A DNA stretch of 64,000 bases from Burhinus oedicnemus (taxonomy: Eukaryota; Chordata; Aves; Charadriiformes; Burhinidae), in contig VFFE01007486.1 of assembly GCA_008921705.1 (NCBI GenBank), positions 4,285,044 through 4,349,043 on the forward strand, written 5' to 3'. Below are positions 1-11,850 of this stretch, piece after piece (within the stretch, counting starts at the first letter, position 1; every line of letters starts with the position of its first letter). The translations under genes and the position numbers were made by a program. Under the pieces are notes generated by a model. It made no database searches, was not told the DNA's origin, and saw nothing but the letters and a program-made list of their open reading frames with translations.

Positions 1-1764
1 ATGACTGAGTTACTTTTCAGAGCACCTTAAGTACGATATAAACAGTGTTTACATTACATATCCATAAAACAAGAATAAATTTCCATGACATTTATGCAAA
101 TTTCTGGTCTAGCTTGTGTAAATTGTACATTCCTTGTGCAAAAAGAATGGACCTTGTTATGCTAGTGAAAATAGGCTGAGCAGTTTAAAGAAAATATTAC
201 TTATTCCAACTCAATGTAAGCATATAAAAGATCAAAATTAAAGATGATAATGTTTGGATCTTGGAGATTAGGTGGAGGGAAAAACCAAACAGCATTAATG
301 TGAAAAAAAAAAAAGAACAAGTTAACCTTAAATTCCCTGCTGGCATCCTTAGTTTGCACATATGTTTGGCAGTCATGAAATACTTGAAATATGAGACCTG
401 GCAGTGTCATGGTGCCAGACATAGTTAGCATTAAAAATACTCTTCCAAATTATTAAAAGGTGTTCTGAAACTGCTGCAAAAACAAAGAGTTCCTAATCCT
501 AAAATATACTCCTTACATCTAGCATCTGCATGTATTACTGTCCTTCAACATTAAAAGAAATTGAGGTACATTTAGGCGGTCAAGATTGATTATCCTCCAT
601 CAAATGCAACTACAAAATGGCTCCAGGTTGCAAAATCACTGGCAATTTGACTTTACAAAGCTTTCATTTTCCCCCATGATGCCATCATATAGACAACTGC
701 TACAGCCTGTAGCAGCCAACAAAGGCTCTCTGTCACTCAAGAAGTCCTCTCTGCTTTCTCTTGACAGAATTTCTTTTATTTACATTGATCATAAGAGAGT
801 GAGCGGGGTCAGCGTTCATTTAATTTTTGTAATCTTATCAGGTTCTAAATGGCACTGATAAATAAAGTATACATCTTAAGTGATTAAAGTATTGTAATTA
901 TTTTATTTCAAGTTTAGTTGATGTCAGTTCCTCTAGAATGAGTGTGTCCATCCAGAATGTTGTGATTACATGAAAGACTGAAGGTCACTTGGAGGTAAAC
1001 TTTCCTATCTTTGCACAGGATTTAGCTACATACACATTCCCATTTGCCTTCTGCAAGTATTGTACAGTTTAAGGGGAACTGCTGCTTTAAAAATCAAAAG
1101 GCTGGAAAACTGCACTGATTTGGATGAATATTCAGTTTGCTTTAAAAACCATAAGTCGAGTAATTTGAAAGAGACCAAACAGCCTTTTTTTGGCAATATC
1201 AGAAAAAGGCTTCTCTGACACCTTCATGGAATAATCCCTATTTCCATTAAAATTACTTTTTTAACTAAGAAAACTCCATTTTTAATATTGAAAGTGCAAA
1301 CATTTAAAATGTTCAAGACTAGTACATCGTGCTCTAGCTTTTTTTAAAAATTAATTACCTTAAAGTTATGGTGGTTTTTTTTGTAGGGCATCCCAGCACT
1401 TTCAGTTTACGTTCTTTTTCAGAAAACAGCAGAAGAGGAGTTTGCCCATGAAATGGGCAAGCTGGTTCCCTGGCTCCCAGCCAGATTTATAAAAGTGTAA
1501 CTAGAGATAGGCAAGCTAGGTGACTTCCCAGCCATTTACTGGTATGTTCTACACGCACTTAAGGAATTCTACAACCAAAACAGGCTGTAGAGAGAGATCC
1601 ATAATACAGCTATGCCACAAGACCCCCAGCCTAATCTACAAGAAGTTAGTAAGAACAGCACCAAAATAACAAAAGCCTACGTTAAGATAGACTGACAGTT
1701 TCCATAGTTATAAGATCTTCTCTACAAAGAAATAGCGAGTTCCTGATATAAAGACTGTTCAACG

Positions 1765-1808
1765 TGAAATGGAAATACATTTATTTTGAAATGGAAATAC
1801 ATTTCTTT
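1765..1808. repeat. 22-bp tandem duplication, two copies
   Basis: Copies at 1,765-1,786 and 1,787-1,808 differ at one position. This is a local slippage duplication in non-coding DNA with no obvious function. Confidence 0.8.
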
Positions 1809-4800
1809 CGTTCTTTCTGTAATTTTAGCCTGCACCTCCTTTGGCTCACTTGCTGGGCTTGCTTTGCTTGTGTTATGAAATCTCTGATGATTTTAGTTCA
1901 CAGCCGTGCTCAGCTTGGTCATCTTCTGACAAATGACTGCAGCTGTCAATCCGTTTGCTCCCTGAAAGGGAGGGTGAGGACTGTGCTAACTAAAGGCACT
2001 GCTACCTGTATGGCTACACTGTTGTTATACGATAACACTGTATTTTCATAAATCAGACTGTGAGTGTCTCTTGGGGATATAAGTCCTCCAGCTTCAGGGA
2101 ATACGTAAGTAAATGTTCATCTGCTGAGGCTGAAACAACAGAATTTCTTGGGTGTTCTTTTGCAGTTAGGCTGCTGTGCTCTTGGCAACAAAATTCTCAG
2201 GTCAGTAGACCACTGGCTGGATGATTCTTCTTGTTCCCAGAAGTATTTGTTATATCCTGAAGTTGTGTTATTTTGCTTGTCTGTACAAGTTCCTTTAACA
2301 TTCCTACAGTGGCATGATCATCACTACCTAACGCTTTGTGTTGTGATGACATGTCATGTTTTCAGTTTTGTTGAGTAAGATTCTGAATACTACGGTGGTC
2401 ATTTCCAGTTGTCAGCAAGGATGACGGCTCCTCACACTTGCTTTCTAGATGGAGTCAGATTTTGAGGCAGAGCATTGATCTATAAAGACTAGGCACTTAT
2501 GTTGTGCTGACATTTCTGAAAGAGGGAATGAATAGATGTTTGACCGTTTCTTTTCCATAACTAGTATGTTATAAGCACGTCTTTCGCATACTGGCTACAG
2601 CAACAGCTGGTTGAACTTGACGTAGGTAAACTTGCCTCCTGTGATCCCAACATTCTGCTGTGTTTTCACAACTTTTAGTGCTGATAGGTAGGAAGCTACA
2701 AGCTAACACCTTCCTGCATACTGTTATTTTTTCTAGGCTTATATTGTAAGGGTTTTTTTGCTGTGGCCCAAGGTGGGAGATTTTATCCTATCATCACAAG
2801 AGACTCCACTTGCTTTGAAAGCTTCTTACCATCTACCATGCTAATTAGCTAAATTGTGCATGCCTACATTGCACAGTACAACTCTATATAAAGATATTAA
2901 ATGAGATCCCAGAGGCAATATGACTGTATGACTGTGTGATAAGAGCAGTATAACCACAGCCATCTGGCTTCACTGCCCCAGTACCAAAATATACTTGAAG
3001 TCATGCAGACCTGTAGTAAAGAAGGTTAACAGCACTTCTGTAAAACAGCGTTCTGTCTCCCTTCTGCTCAGATGCTCTCCATCAGGTAGTTTGAACATGA
3101 AAAATGCTGGTGATTAATGACCACCACTAACACCTATAGCATATAAACCTGGGCACTGAAGAAATAACCCATGCTTTACTCATGCTTTGCTATCTAGTGA
3201 AGCTAAGTGAATGTTATTGTGTGGTGTAATCCCTTCACCAAAAGCAAATTTCTGAAAATATCTGCTTATGCTTGCAAGGCGTGTGGGCCTTCAGCTTTCT
3301 TTAAATCTGCAAAAGCAGTCCTAAGAGGCAGGCAGTGTCTGCATGTTTAAAACAAATTTTTTTCAGTATTTGCAAATGAGGATGGGGCAATGAGCTATGG
3401 AAATGCACCGTTCATCCTCTGTCCCTAAAAGAAACTAAACATGCTCCAGGGAACAATAAATTTCTCTGTTACATTAACAGCTCTGGCTGTAATCCAGCAA
3501 ATTCTTCCCTGTTTGTAATCCTCTTTCCCTTATGCCAGTAAGAAATATGGCAGAAAGAATTTATAAGCTGAGAGTGTATTCCCTGCCCTGACTTTTCTTC
3601 AGAAAACTGCTCAAGGTTTTGGCTGTCACATGTCACTCAATGTAGTGATCCTGGTCAGCTGTAAAGGCCTACTACACCCTAGGTTTGATCACTCTTTTTC
3701 CGTAACTGTTTTATTTTTAGAAGATCAGTTTGAGCAAGGCATCGCAGAAGTAACTGTTCACAGACTGTCTGGGATGGTGTACATGGAAAATAAAGATTAA
3801 ACAAGTTTGGCGATATAAAGCTTTTGAAGCATAGATGAATAAGAGAGGGAATAGCAGAGTCAGAAGCTTTAGGTACAGAGAAGTACTGGAAGGAGGGAAG
3901 GAGAGACAAGGCCGGTTAACACTATGCTACATCAACACTGCGGGGTTGTCAGCCTAGCCCACAGGAATGCCTATGCTTCCCAAATAAACTTATCTGCTCT
4001 ACCCACTTCTGTGTACTCATATAGCTGTGAGAACTGGTGACAAATAGATGCGGTCACTGAATACCAGAATCAACAAAACCTTAAGTATAGTCCAATTCTC
4101 ACATATCCTCTCTATTGAGAGACAAGTCTTCAAGCCTCCATCTCTGACAGGGGGATATGCTAGTTTCAGATTGGACACAGATTAAAGGAGGAGAGATGAT
4201 ATTCATGACCACTATATTTGTGCATCTGGGGTCAATAATCAGCAATTATTCTATACATAATTGATTATAAGAAAGAGTAATTAACTCTATAAAAAGACAC
4301 ACAAAAGACATCTGAAATTCCCTGTACTGCATGTTTTGTATTTGTAAATCTCTCTAAGAATGCAAAGCATCAGTTATATGGGTGTCTAAAATCTTGCTAA
4401 TTTAACTGGCAAGAAGCCAGAATATAATCTGTGTAAAAATAGTTGGTGGTCTCTTTAATTTAAAATTCCTTACACCCTTCTGCTGGTAGTTTTTCCTGAA
4501 CATCTTTCTCTTCTAGTTCATCAGACTGTGATTTTCACCAGCCAGATTTTTAACTAACTCAGATTTAAAGTTGCTTGGGATAATGTGCATGCTGAGAGCT
4601 GGAGGGAAGTTTAAGACTCCTTAGGCTTACCTAGGAACTTGGCGTTGAGTTTTGAGGGCAGGTCCTCAACAAAGAGATCATGAAATACATTTACTGCTTC
4701 CTCTTAATTCAATGACAGACTCTCAGACTCTGTGGAAATTGTTAGCTTTTAAAGACCAGTCTGCCTTTAATTATGCCAATAAAGTCTGTATGTCTATCTG

Positions 4801-5099
4801 TCTATTAGGGAAAACATTGCTGGCATTGTTTTTAATACAATGTTTTTAATTTACTTAAAGGATAGGAAAATAGAGTTAAAACCATTGTCCTCCAAGCAGG
4901 ACTTAAAGGAGAAAGAAAATATAAGTGTTGGGTGGCTAAGAATGAATTTTCAGCAGCCTGACATAAAATTTTCCTTCTTTTCCTGCCAAAATAATGCAAT
5001 GAAAAGTAGAAACATAAATGAAACACATGCTGAAAGTAACAGGTCATGGGCCACATCCTAGAATTCCTATTAGTACCCCATAACTTCATTAAACTGGGA

Positions 5100-5760
5100 G
5101 CTGTGGTCATGGAGCGCTTGGGTAGGAGCTCACTGCAACCCACAGGAAGTCACAGGCAGGGTTTGGGGCTCCAGAGCAGGGAAAAATGAGCCCAAGGGGC
5201 CCACCATCAACAAAATCATAGTCCAGGTCTCCACAGAAGCCAAAGAAGGAGGTTTGTGTCATGTCTGTCCTCATTGTGTAGTAGTTGAGGAGCCCCTGTT
5301 GGCTGGAAACACAGTCTGAGTTTTGGGAGGCTTGTTCCCCTGCCTGCACTCTGACGGAGAGATGGGGACCATTTCTCCAGCTGCCCACCTCGCTTTCCCG
5401 ATGAGAGACCTTCACGGCTGGCTTGGGACAGATCCAGGCTCTGTGTGTATGTCTGTCTGTGTGTATCTGTGTGAGATGGAAGTGGTGGGAGATCAAGAGG
5501 AGAGGAGGGGAGGGAGCAGGCACTTCCCAGGAGTCCACTGTGCTACTCATGGATAGACCTCACCTCTCCCTGCATGGACCAAGCCTTCTGCTGCCCAACC
5601 TGCCCCTATCCTGGGCTTCATCCTGGAGAAATGAACATTTGCCTCACAGCTCACTGAAGTTCATAAGCAACAGTGACCGGATCACTTATACCTACTTACA
5701 GGGCAAGAGGTTGGGTGTCCTGAGCACTCAGGACCCAGGCAGCTCAGGCACAGGTTAGAC
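5100..5760. other. GC-richer block with open frames, unrecognised
   Basis: Base composition is clearly richer in G+C than the flanks. Frames stay open on the minus strand (147 codons, 5,107-5,550) and the plus strand (111 codons, 5,423-5,758). The translations show no domain, signal peptide or family resemblance I know, and they include low-complexity TG/TCTG runs near 5,440-5,475. It could be an old repeat, a non-coding exon or chance. I do not call it a gene. Confidence 0.3.
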
Positions 5761-8680
5761 TCACTGCTTTTTCTTGCTTTTCTCCAGTCGACTATTTTCT
5801 TTGCCGTTATAGCTATTCCTTTTCCTTCTCATGTTTCTGATCTTTTTATTACATTGAAAATCTTTTACTCCATGGAAATTTCAGGATTTTTTCTGTTCAA
5901 AACATGGTTTATCATTCAGTAATTAATTCTGAAGAGTTTACAGTTCTGTCTTAGCAGGGGAAGAGTATGTAAATGAAGTGTTGTACTAACATTTTGGAAA
6001 AGATAGTTACTAAAGGGAACCTCTTGAAAGTTAGAAGCTTATTCTGTTTGACACTAGTAAAAGGCAAAAGTCCCAGTTAAAATAAAATGACAGTTGTTTA
6101 TATAAGCAGATCCTAGTTACTTTAATTATTGCTTTTGGCAGGATCCTAGAAGTTTAATCTTTCTTAAATCCCACAGTAATGTCTGCTGGCTAAAGGATTT
6201 AGTTACCATGAAAAAAATATCCAGCCACTACCTAACCTAAATGCAGCTATACACTAGGGCAATGTTACCCAAGATAGTTTCACTTGGATGAAATGGAAGA
6301 TTGTTCTCATTTACTAATTCAATTAGAAGCCTGAGGAACATGAGATACATATAAATCTAATTTCTTCAGCACAGCAATTTAAAAAGAGTTTAGGTCTTTG
6401 AAGTTAAAAGATCTTATTTATATGTCCTGTTGTAGGTTGGTCATTGCAGCACAATTTGCTCAGTCACCTTTTTTTGGGAAGCCAGCTTTATAAGAACAAA
6501 AAAGAATACATTCATAGTACAGATATGACAGTGAAAATGGTCTGTCAGTTGGGAGGGAACTGTCCCAGTATGCTACAATTTTGCTACAACTACAGTTCTA
6601 TGCCTTCAACTTGTTCTTGAAAACTTCACACAAAGTATCAGGAAGCTGCAATGGGCTGTGCTTTCTGGGGCTGCTGAGCTGCCTGGTGGGTGCAGCTTCA
6701 TGACCGAGAGGGTAAAATCATTCTTTGAGTAAATTGCTATTCATGCCGACTCCAACACTGATGTGCAAAACCAACATCAACGGTCAAAAGGAAATTCCGG
6801 CTCACTTCAGTGAGATTTCTTTAGAGCTCTGACCTATGACTTTGAAAATCTATTTTGACTACAGAGTAAGCTGAAATATCTAATTAGTTAAGTTTTCTTG
6901 TACAAAGGATGACTTAAAGCTATAATTTGACAGTACCTTTTCTTGCACCCCATCAGCACCATCAGGCCTTAACAACCTTTCCTATTCTCCTGGCCTTGAG
7001 ATTCAATACAGCCCCATTAATTTAAGAAAACCAGTGCTGTGACTCTTTTGGGTGATAAAATTCCCTTTCGTTTTTTTATTACAATTCAAAGTGGATGAAT
7101 TCTCTACTTCTAGTTCTCATAACCCAATTAAAATACTTCATTGAGAGTTTTAAGAAACAAACATTATTGGTACATTTCACTTCTATGTTTTATTTCTCTT
7201 AGAATAATTTTTGGATTTTGCAAAGATAATTGAAATGTAAACTGCAACTCAAGGCATAGTTTCACGTATTGTTAAAAGTTAAATGAAAGTTTACATTGGA
7301 CTGAAAAATGTTATATCAAAATAAAATATGAGATAAAAAATCTAAATATTTCTGGAAAAATAAAAATCTTTCTCATGAAAAATTTCACTAATGGCAAGCC
7401 CTCATTTTTTCAACTAAAGCTTTCAGTCAAAAAGAATCAATCAGCTCTAGTGGCCACGCTATCAAAGTATCCAACCATTCAATCAGCAACTGCACGTGGC
7501 CAAGTCACATCCACATGACAATCCTGCAAGCAAAGCAGCTGGTCTGTATCCAGCCATGTTACGCTGAGATCATGTATCACCACCAAATAAGCATTTAATA
7601 TAAAGAAAGGTGACATCAGGAAAAAACAAATGACTGCAAAATGTTTGACAGTGACTCTCTGTGAACAGCACTTTACTCCAAGAATGACTTAACCCCCTCC
7701 CTCAGTATTACAGTGCTTTACATTCTTGGAGGAGCCTTTTTTCATGTAAGGTATAAAACTCATGTACTCATCACTTGTGATAACTGAGGATTCCTTGATA
7801 ACATTTCTTTTTATAAAAAGGCAGAAAAATAGAGGAAAAAAACAATAGATTTCTTCTTAAAATAGGTTTTCATGTTAAAAAAAAATGTTTCCTTGGAAAA
7901 GATTATTTTAAAACAAAACAGTGGCTACCTATAGCTGTCTTCTAGAATAAGAGGTGCAGTGTACGGAAAAAATATATATTGTTATGTATACAACACATGG
8001 TACATTTTGCAAAAGCAGTTATTTCATCCACATCCAAGAAAAGATAATGTTTAGATCAAAACATTAACTGACTTAGAGCTATTGATTTTTCTTTTTTACA
8101 TTTTTCTATTGCCTAACATTGAGTAAATCAGCCAGTAAATATTTCTTTGTTCCAGTATGTGTTGCTGTAGTGGATGCTTTTGAATCATTTTAGTGAACTC
8201 TGACATAAGACACTAAAGAAGTATAAAGAAAATATATTCCACACACAGTTCTATAACAGGAGTCCATATGCTTTGTCAGAAATTATGTTAGAGGTAGTGC
8301 TGACAGTCTTTTTGGTAATATAAGAGAAAAGGAGAATGCGTATGGAGGTTAAATGGAATTAATAGAATGGACTAAGCTATTTCTTTCACATTCAAAATTA
8401 AATCTAACTTATATCAAAATGCCTTTTGGGCTATTGGATATAGATCTCCTGACAGCTGCAGATGTAGTCACAGCAGTATTAGAAAAATAGAGATTTTTTC
8501 TTCCAAAGTTCAAGACCTGAGTGCTGCCTAAAAAGGGAGACATGCCTTCGAGCATTGAACTTCTGATATTTTTCTGACTTTAATGCATACCAACACTTGG
8601 AGTTCAAAGCATGGATTTAGTAACCCAAGGAAAAAAAAACATTAATTTCAATCTTGATTACATAACAATGCACAAGGCAA

Positions 8681-9013
8681 CATAACTTTTACTTGGGAAA
8701 CCTTGAAAATGCCTGGCTGTTGTTTTGTTTTTCTTTTCCTTTTGAGATGAAAATGGAGCTGGGAGACAAAAGAGCGTTATTCACAGTCATCTGAAACATT
8801 TCAAAGTTAACAAACATTTCTGATATGTATAAAAGTGGAGATCTGTAGCAGGTAGCAACATGAATGCCTTCAACAGCAATATTACGTGCTTCCACACTGA
8901 GGTAGATGGTTGTCCACCCAGCAACCCAGACAAACAGCCATCCAGTTCTTTTGGGGACTTGTAGTGGTGTTCTGTGCAAGGCTGAAGACAGAGGTGGTTT
9001 TTGGATGGGTGGC
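8681..9013. repeat. Left copy of a 333-bp near-identical duplication (pre-gap)
   Basis: This block matches 10,001-10,333 base for base apart from one A/G difference (8,940 versus 10,260). Its last base abuts the start of an LTR-like insert at 9,014. The right copy begins exactly at the first base after the N-gap. That geometry fits overlapping contig ends from two haplotypes better than a biological duplication. A 110-codon minus-strand frame runs through both copies but is not recognised; the single difference would change a Trp codon to Arg in it. Confidence 0.9.
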
Positions 9014-9980
9014 TGTCGCGGGATGGATGTATGAGACACAGTTATGATTTAGCAGCAATTCAATTTATTTGTGATTGGAGGTAGATCAAGGGATTGAGTT
9101 CTAGCAACACTTAATCATTAACTGAGTTAAAGGTTTACAAAGTGATTTAACTAAATAAAAGAACAGCGACTTGACTACAGATTCGAAGATGGCAAGATTC
9201 ACACTAACTTACTATAAGGTATCCCAAACCAATAGATATATATATATATGAGAGTAACACACAGATTTCAGATTTATATATATATATTAACAAAGCATAT
9301 GAGCGCGTATACACACTACTTATTGAATCAGTGGATATATCCCTTTTAACCCCTACACGTGCACGGAAAATAGAAGAACATCCACATCCATAAAGCCAAA
9401 GCACACAAACATATAAATGGAGAGGTGGATGAAACGAGAGAGACCGGTCTATAGTTAAAATTCCCCTTTTGATTTAGAGCAAATACTCACATACAGCAGC
9501 ATCCCTCAACGGGCGATTGTTGAGGCTCGAGATAAAGAGAGAGTCACTCGCCCTGGTCTTGTTGTACTCGCGAAGTTTTACCTGACAGGGGAGGTCCTGG
9601 CCACAGCCCGCTGCGATCCAGAAGTGCTCAAAGGGCCTTCATCAGAGTCGCTACTTACAGGATCCGAGATAATTGACTTTCGTCAGGTAGTTTTCCACTC
9701 CAGCCCAGCGTGGACAATAGAATAGTCCTGTACTTACCGCTGGTTGCACAGGCCCAGAACTTGTTAGGACTTGTGGTCCTGGTAGCCCCCCTCTCCATGG
9801 CCACGATCCATATGTTGTCACGAATGATCGATTAAAGTTATTATGTTCAATCGGTAGGAGCTATGGAAACCAGGTGCACTAGGGAGTTGCCTTAGTGTTC
9901 TGGTCCATTGTTCTCTACCTTTTCTTTCTTTAATGTTAGACCATTCCGTGGTGTTCTGGTCATGGTGTTATTATGTGGCC
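9014..9980 (-). mobile_element. Endogenous retrovirus LTR (3' end plus further sequence), truncated by assembly gap
   Basis: The segment begins abruptly at the point where the two 333-bp copies diverge. Read on the minus strand it ends in ...CGCGACA, the CA terminus expected of an LTR. An AATAAA polyadenylation signal lies about 50 nt before that end (plus 9,064-9,069). TATA-rich tracts lie further inside (9,237-9,249 and 9,276-9,289) and could hold the promoter. The other boundary is not resolved. A G-rich run on the minus strand at 9,786-9,796 could be a polypurine tract, which would put internal retroviral sequence to its right, but I see no clear gag, pol or env frame. The element reaches the gap, so its full length and target-site duplication are unknown. 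The ERV class is not assigned. Confidence 0.65.
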
Positions 9981-10000
9981 NNNNNNNNNNNNNNNNNNNN
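9981..10000. other. Assembly gap (20 N)
   Basis: Twenty N characters, probably a placeholder of arbitrary length. The sequence on its left is inside the putative ERV; the sequence on its right repeats the pre-insertion flank. Confidence 0.98.
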
Positions 10001-10333
10001 CATAACTTTTACTTGGGAAACCTTGAAAATGCCTGGCTGTTGTTTTGTTTTTCTTTTCCTTTTGAGATGAAAATGGAGCTGGGAGACAAAAGAGCGTTAT
10101 TCACAGTCATCTGAAACATTTCAAAGTTAACAAACATTTCTGATATGTATAAAAGTGGAGATCTGTAGCAGGTAGCAACATGAATGCCTTCAACAGCAAT
10201 ATTACGTGCTTCCACACTGAGGTAGATGGTTGTCCACCCAGCAACCCAGACAAACAGCCGTCCAGTTCTTTTGGGGACTTGTAGTGGTGTTCTGTGCAAG
10301 GCTGAAGACAGAGGTGGTTTTTGGATGGGTGGC
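10001..10333. repeat. Right copy of the 333-bp duplication (post-gap)
   Basis: This is the same sequence as 8,681-9,013 with one substitution. It continues past 10,333 into unique sequence instead of the LTR. Read this way, 10,333/10,334 is the empty insertion site of the ERV at 9,014. Confidence 0.9.
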
Positions 10334-11786
10334 AGGTTGGACGTCAAACTAAAGTTTCAGTCAACACCAACTCTGCTCTGATTGCAGCTGTACAGCTACT
10401 TTCACCAGTCACAGTGCAACTTGCTGGGTTTGTTTTGGTTTTGCTTTCATCAGGTCACTTTTCAGGCAAACTGAATCCCTGATCTAGTTCTCGGAACAGC
10501 CGACCTGAAGACTAGAGATGGCATGGAGAAGGACATCAGCCCTCCTCTCTTCAGTGGAGGTGCAGATTGTTGTTGAATTGCCAAGGCTGCACAAGTGGAT
10601 TCTAAAAGTAACTGTTCCTGCAAGCAAGGATTTGAGAAGATGCCAAGGGAGCAAGGATAGACCCCTTCTTTCAAGAAAAAAGTCAGATGAAAGGCTGCTA
10701 GGTCTGACTGCAGCCACCAGGTATTTCTATAGACAAGAAAAGAATGTGTACCAGAATTTTAATATTGTCCACCCAGTCTGACCACCAAAAAAAAGTTGGG
10801 CATAGAGAAGGGTATTACAAGATAATGATGGCACCTTAATGACAATCACATGCTTAAAATCTCTTACACATATGAGCAGTTTACAGCATTGAGTCAAATG
10901 TCACATCATTAATGTTGTATCTATAAATTGTCCTTCACTCAGAAAATTGTCCTTAGCTCAGACTACAAGAAATACATTATTTTGTATTTTTAAGTTGAGC
11001 TTACAATAATTGATGCTTGGAAAGTGGAAAAACACCCAAGGCATTCTTTCTAGCGGTAACTGAAGGAAAGTTTCACAACAGGGCTGTGCTGTTCAGCCTC
11101 CCTTCCGGGCACGAAAATATTATTAAGCAGACTCAGAAGAGTGTGGTCTATTCTCCCAGAAGTACTAGACCCAATATTATCCTTTTTTTGTACGGGTGCA
11201 AATCCCTTCCTTTGTAAGAAATCAATGAGAAAAGTTTACAAGTAACGTGAGATCAAATGGAGTCCTTATCAAATGTAAGAAATGTTCTCAGGTCCTGGAT
11301 TACAGTCAAGTCCTGGTCTCACTGAAGTCAACAGAAGTTTTATTGCTGATTTCAAGAGAACTAGTTAAAACTTAAAATTGTGTTAGGAAACAGTTACCAT
11401 CTAAAATATGCTTAACATTTGACACAGGGGAACTTCAAGGGAACTTGAACATGAAGCAAACAGAGCTTGGATTCCAGCTGGACCACTGACCCTGCTGGCC
11501 ACATTCAGTTATAATTAGGTTCCTTTTTGCTTGTTTGGCAATGTAATGGGTCTTTGAAGTCTATATTTCTTCCCTGCATTTCTCTCCAACTCACTAAAGA
11601 CACAGGGCTCTGCTCCAACCTTGCCTCCAGGTCTCTCACATAAGGCCATTGCTGGTGTGCCATACACTCTCCTCCTCTGGTTGACAGCACCCACCCAGCA
11701 GAGCCCCTGAGGTCCTGGAAGTGGCAGCCAAAAGCTGGCTGAGAGCCACTGGCTCTCCGTTCTTTACACGGGTTCTTTTAATCTAC

Positions 11787-11850
11787 TCTGGGGCTGGGCA
11801 AATAACCTCTCTTTGCCTTGATTTCCTCACAAGTTAAAGGAGTATGCTAG
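11787..11850 (+). mobile_element. Remnant of an amniote tRNA-derived SINE (MIR-like) body
   Basis: The stretch resembles the conserved core of MIR and related amniote SINEs: GGGC(A)A, a CTCTxTGCCT block, then TTTCCTCA and a purine-rich AAAGGxGTAT segment, in the right order and spacing. It is short and diverged and no tRNA head is visible here. The call rests on remembered consensus, so confidence is moderate. Confidence 0.45.

Larger units (their letters stand above)
1..8680. other. AT-rich intergenic DNA, no gene recognised
   Basis: No reading frame here resembles a known protein, and no splice-flanked exon or retroelement was recognised. Small features are an imperfect 22-bp tandem duplication at 1,765-1,808 and a more GC-rich block at about 5,100-5,760, listed separately. 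The stretch is probably distal upstream flank of AHR. Conserved regulatory elements could lie here, but they cannot be told from one sequence. Confidence 0.6.

Noticed and set aside
9230..9290. TA-repeat tracts as a separate microsatellite system
   Set aside because: They are short and sit inside the putative ERV LTR, where TATA-rich sequence is expected.
8681..10333. The 333-bp repeats as LTRs or as target-site duplication of one element
   Set aside because: They are in direct orientation and nearly identical, but lack TG...CA ends and are far too long for a target-site duplication. The second copy starts exactly at the gap edge, which points to assembly.
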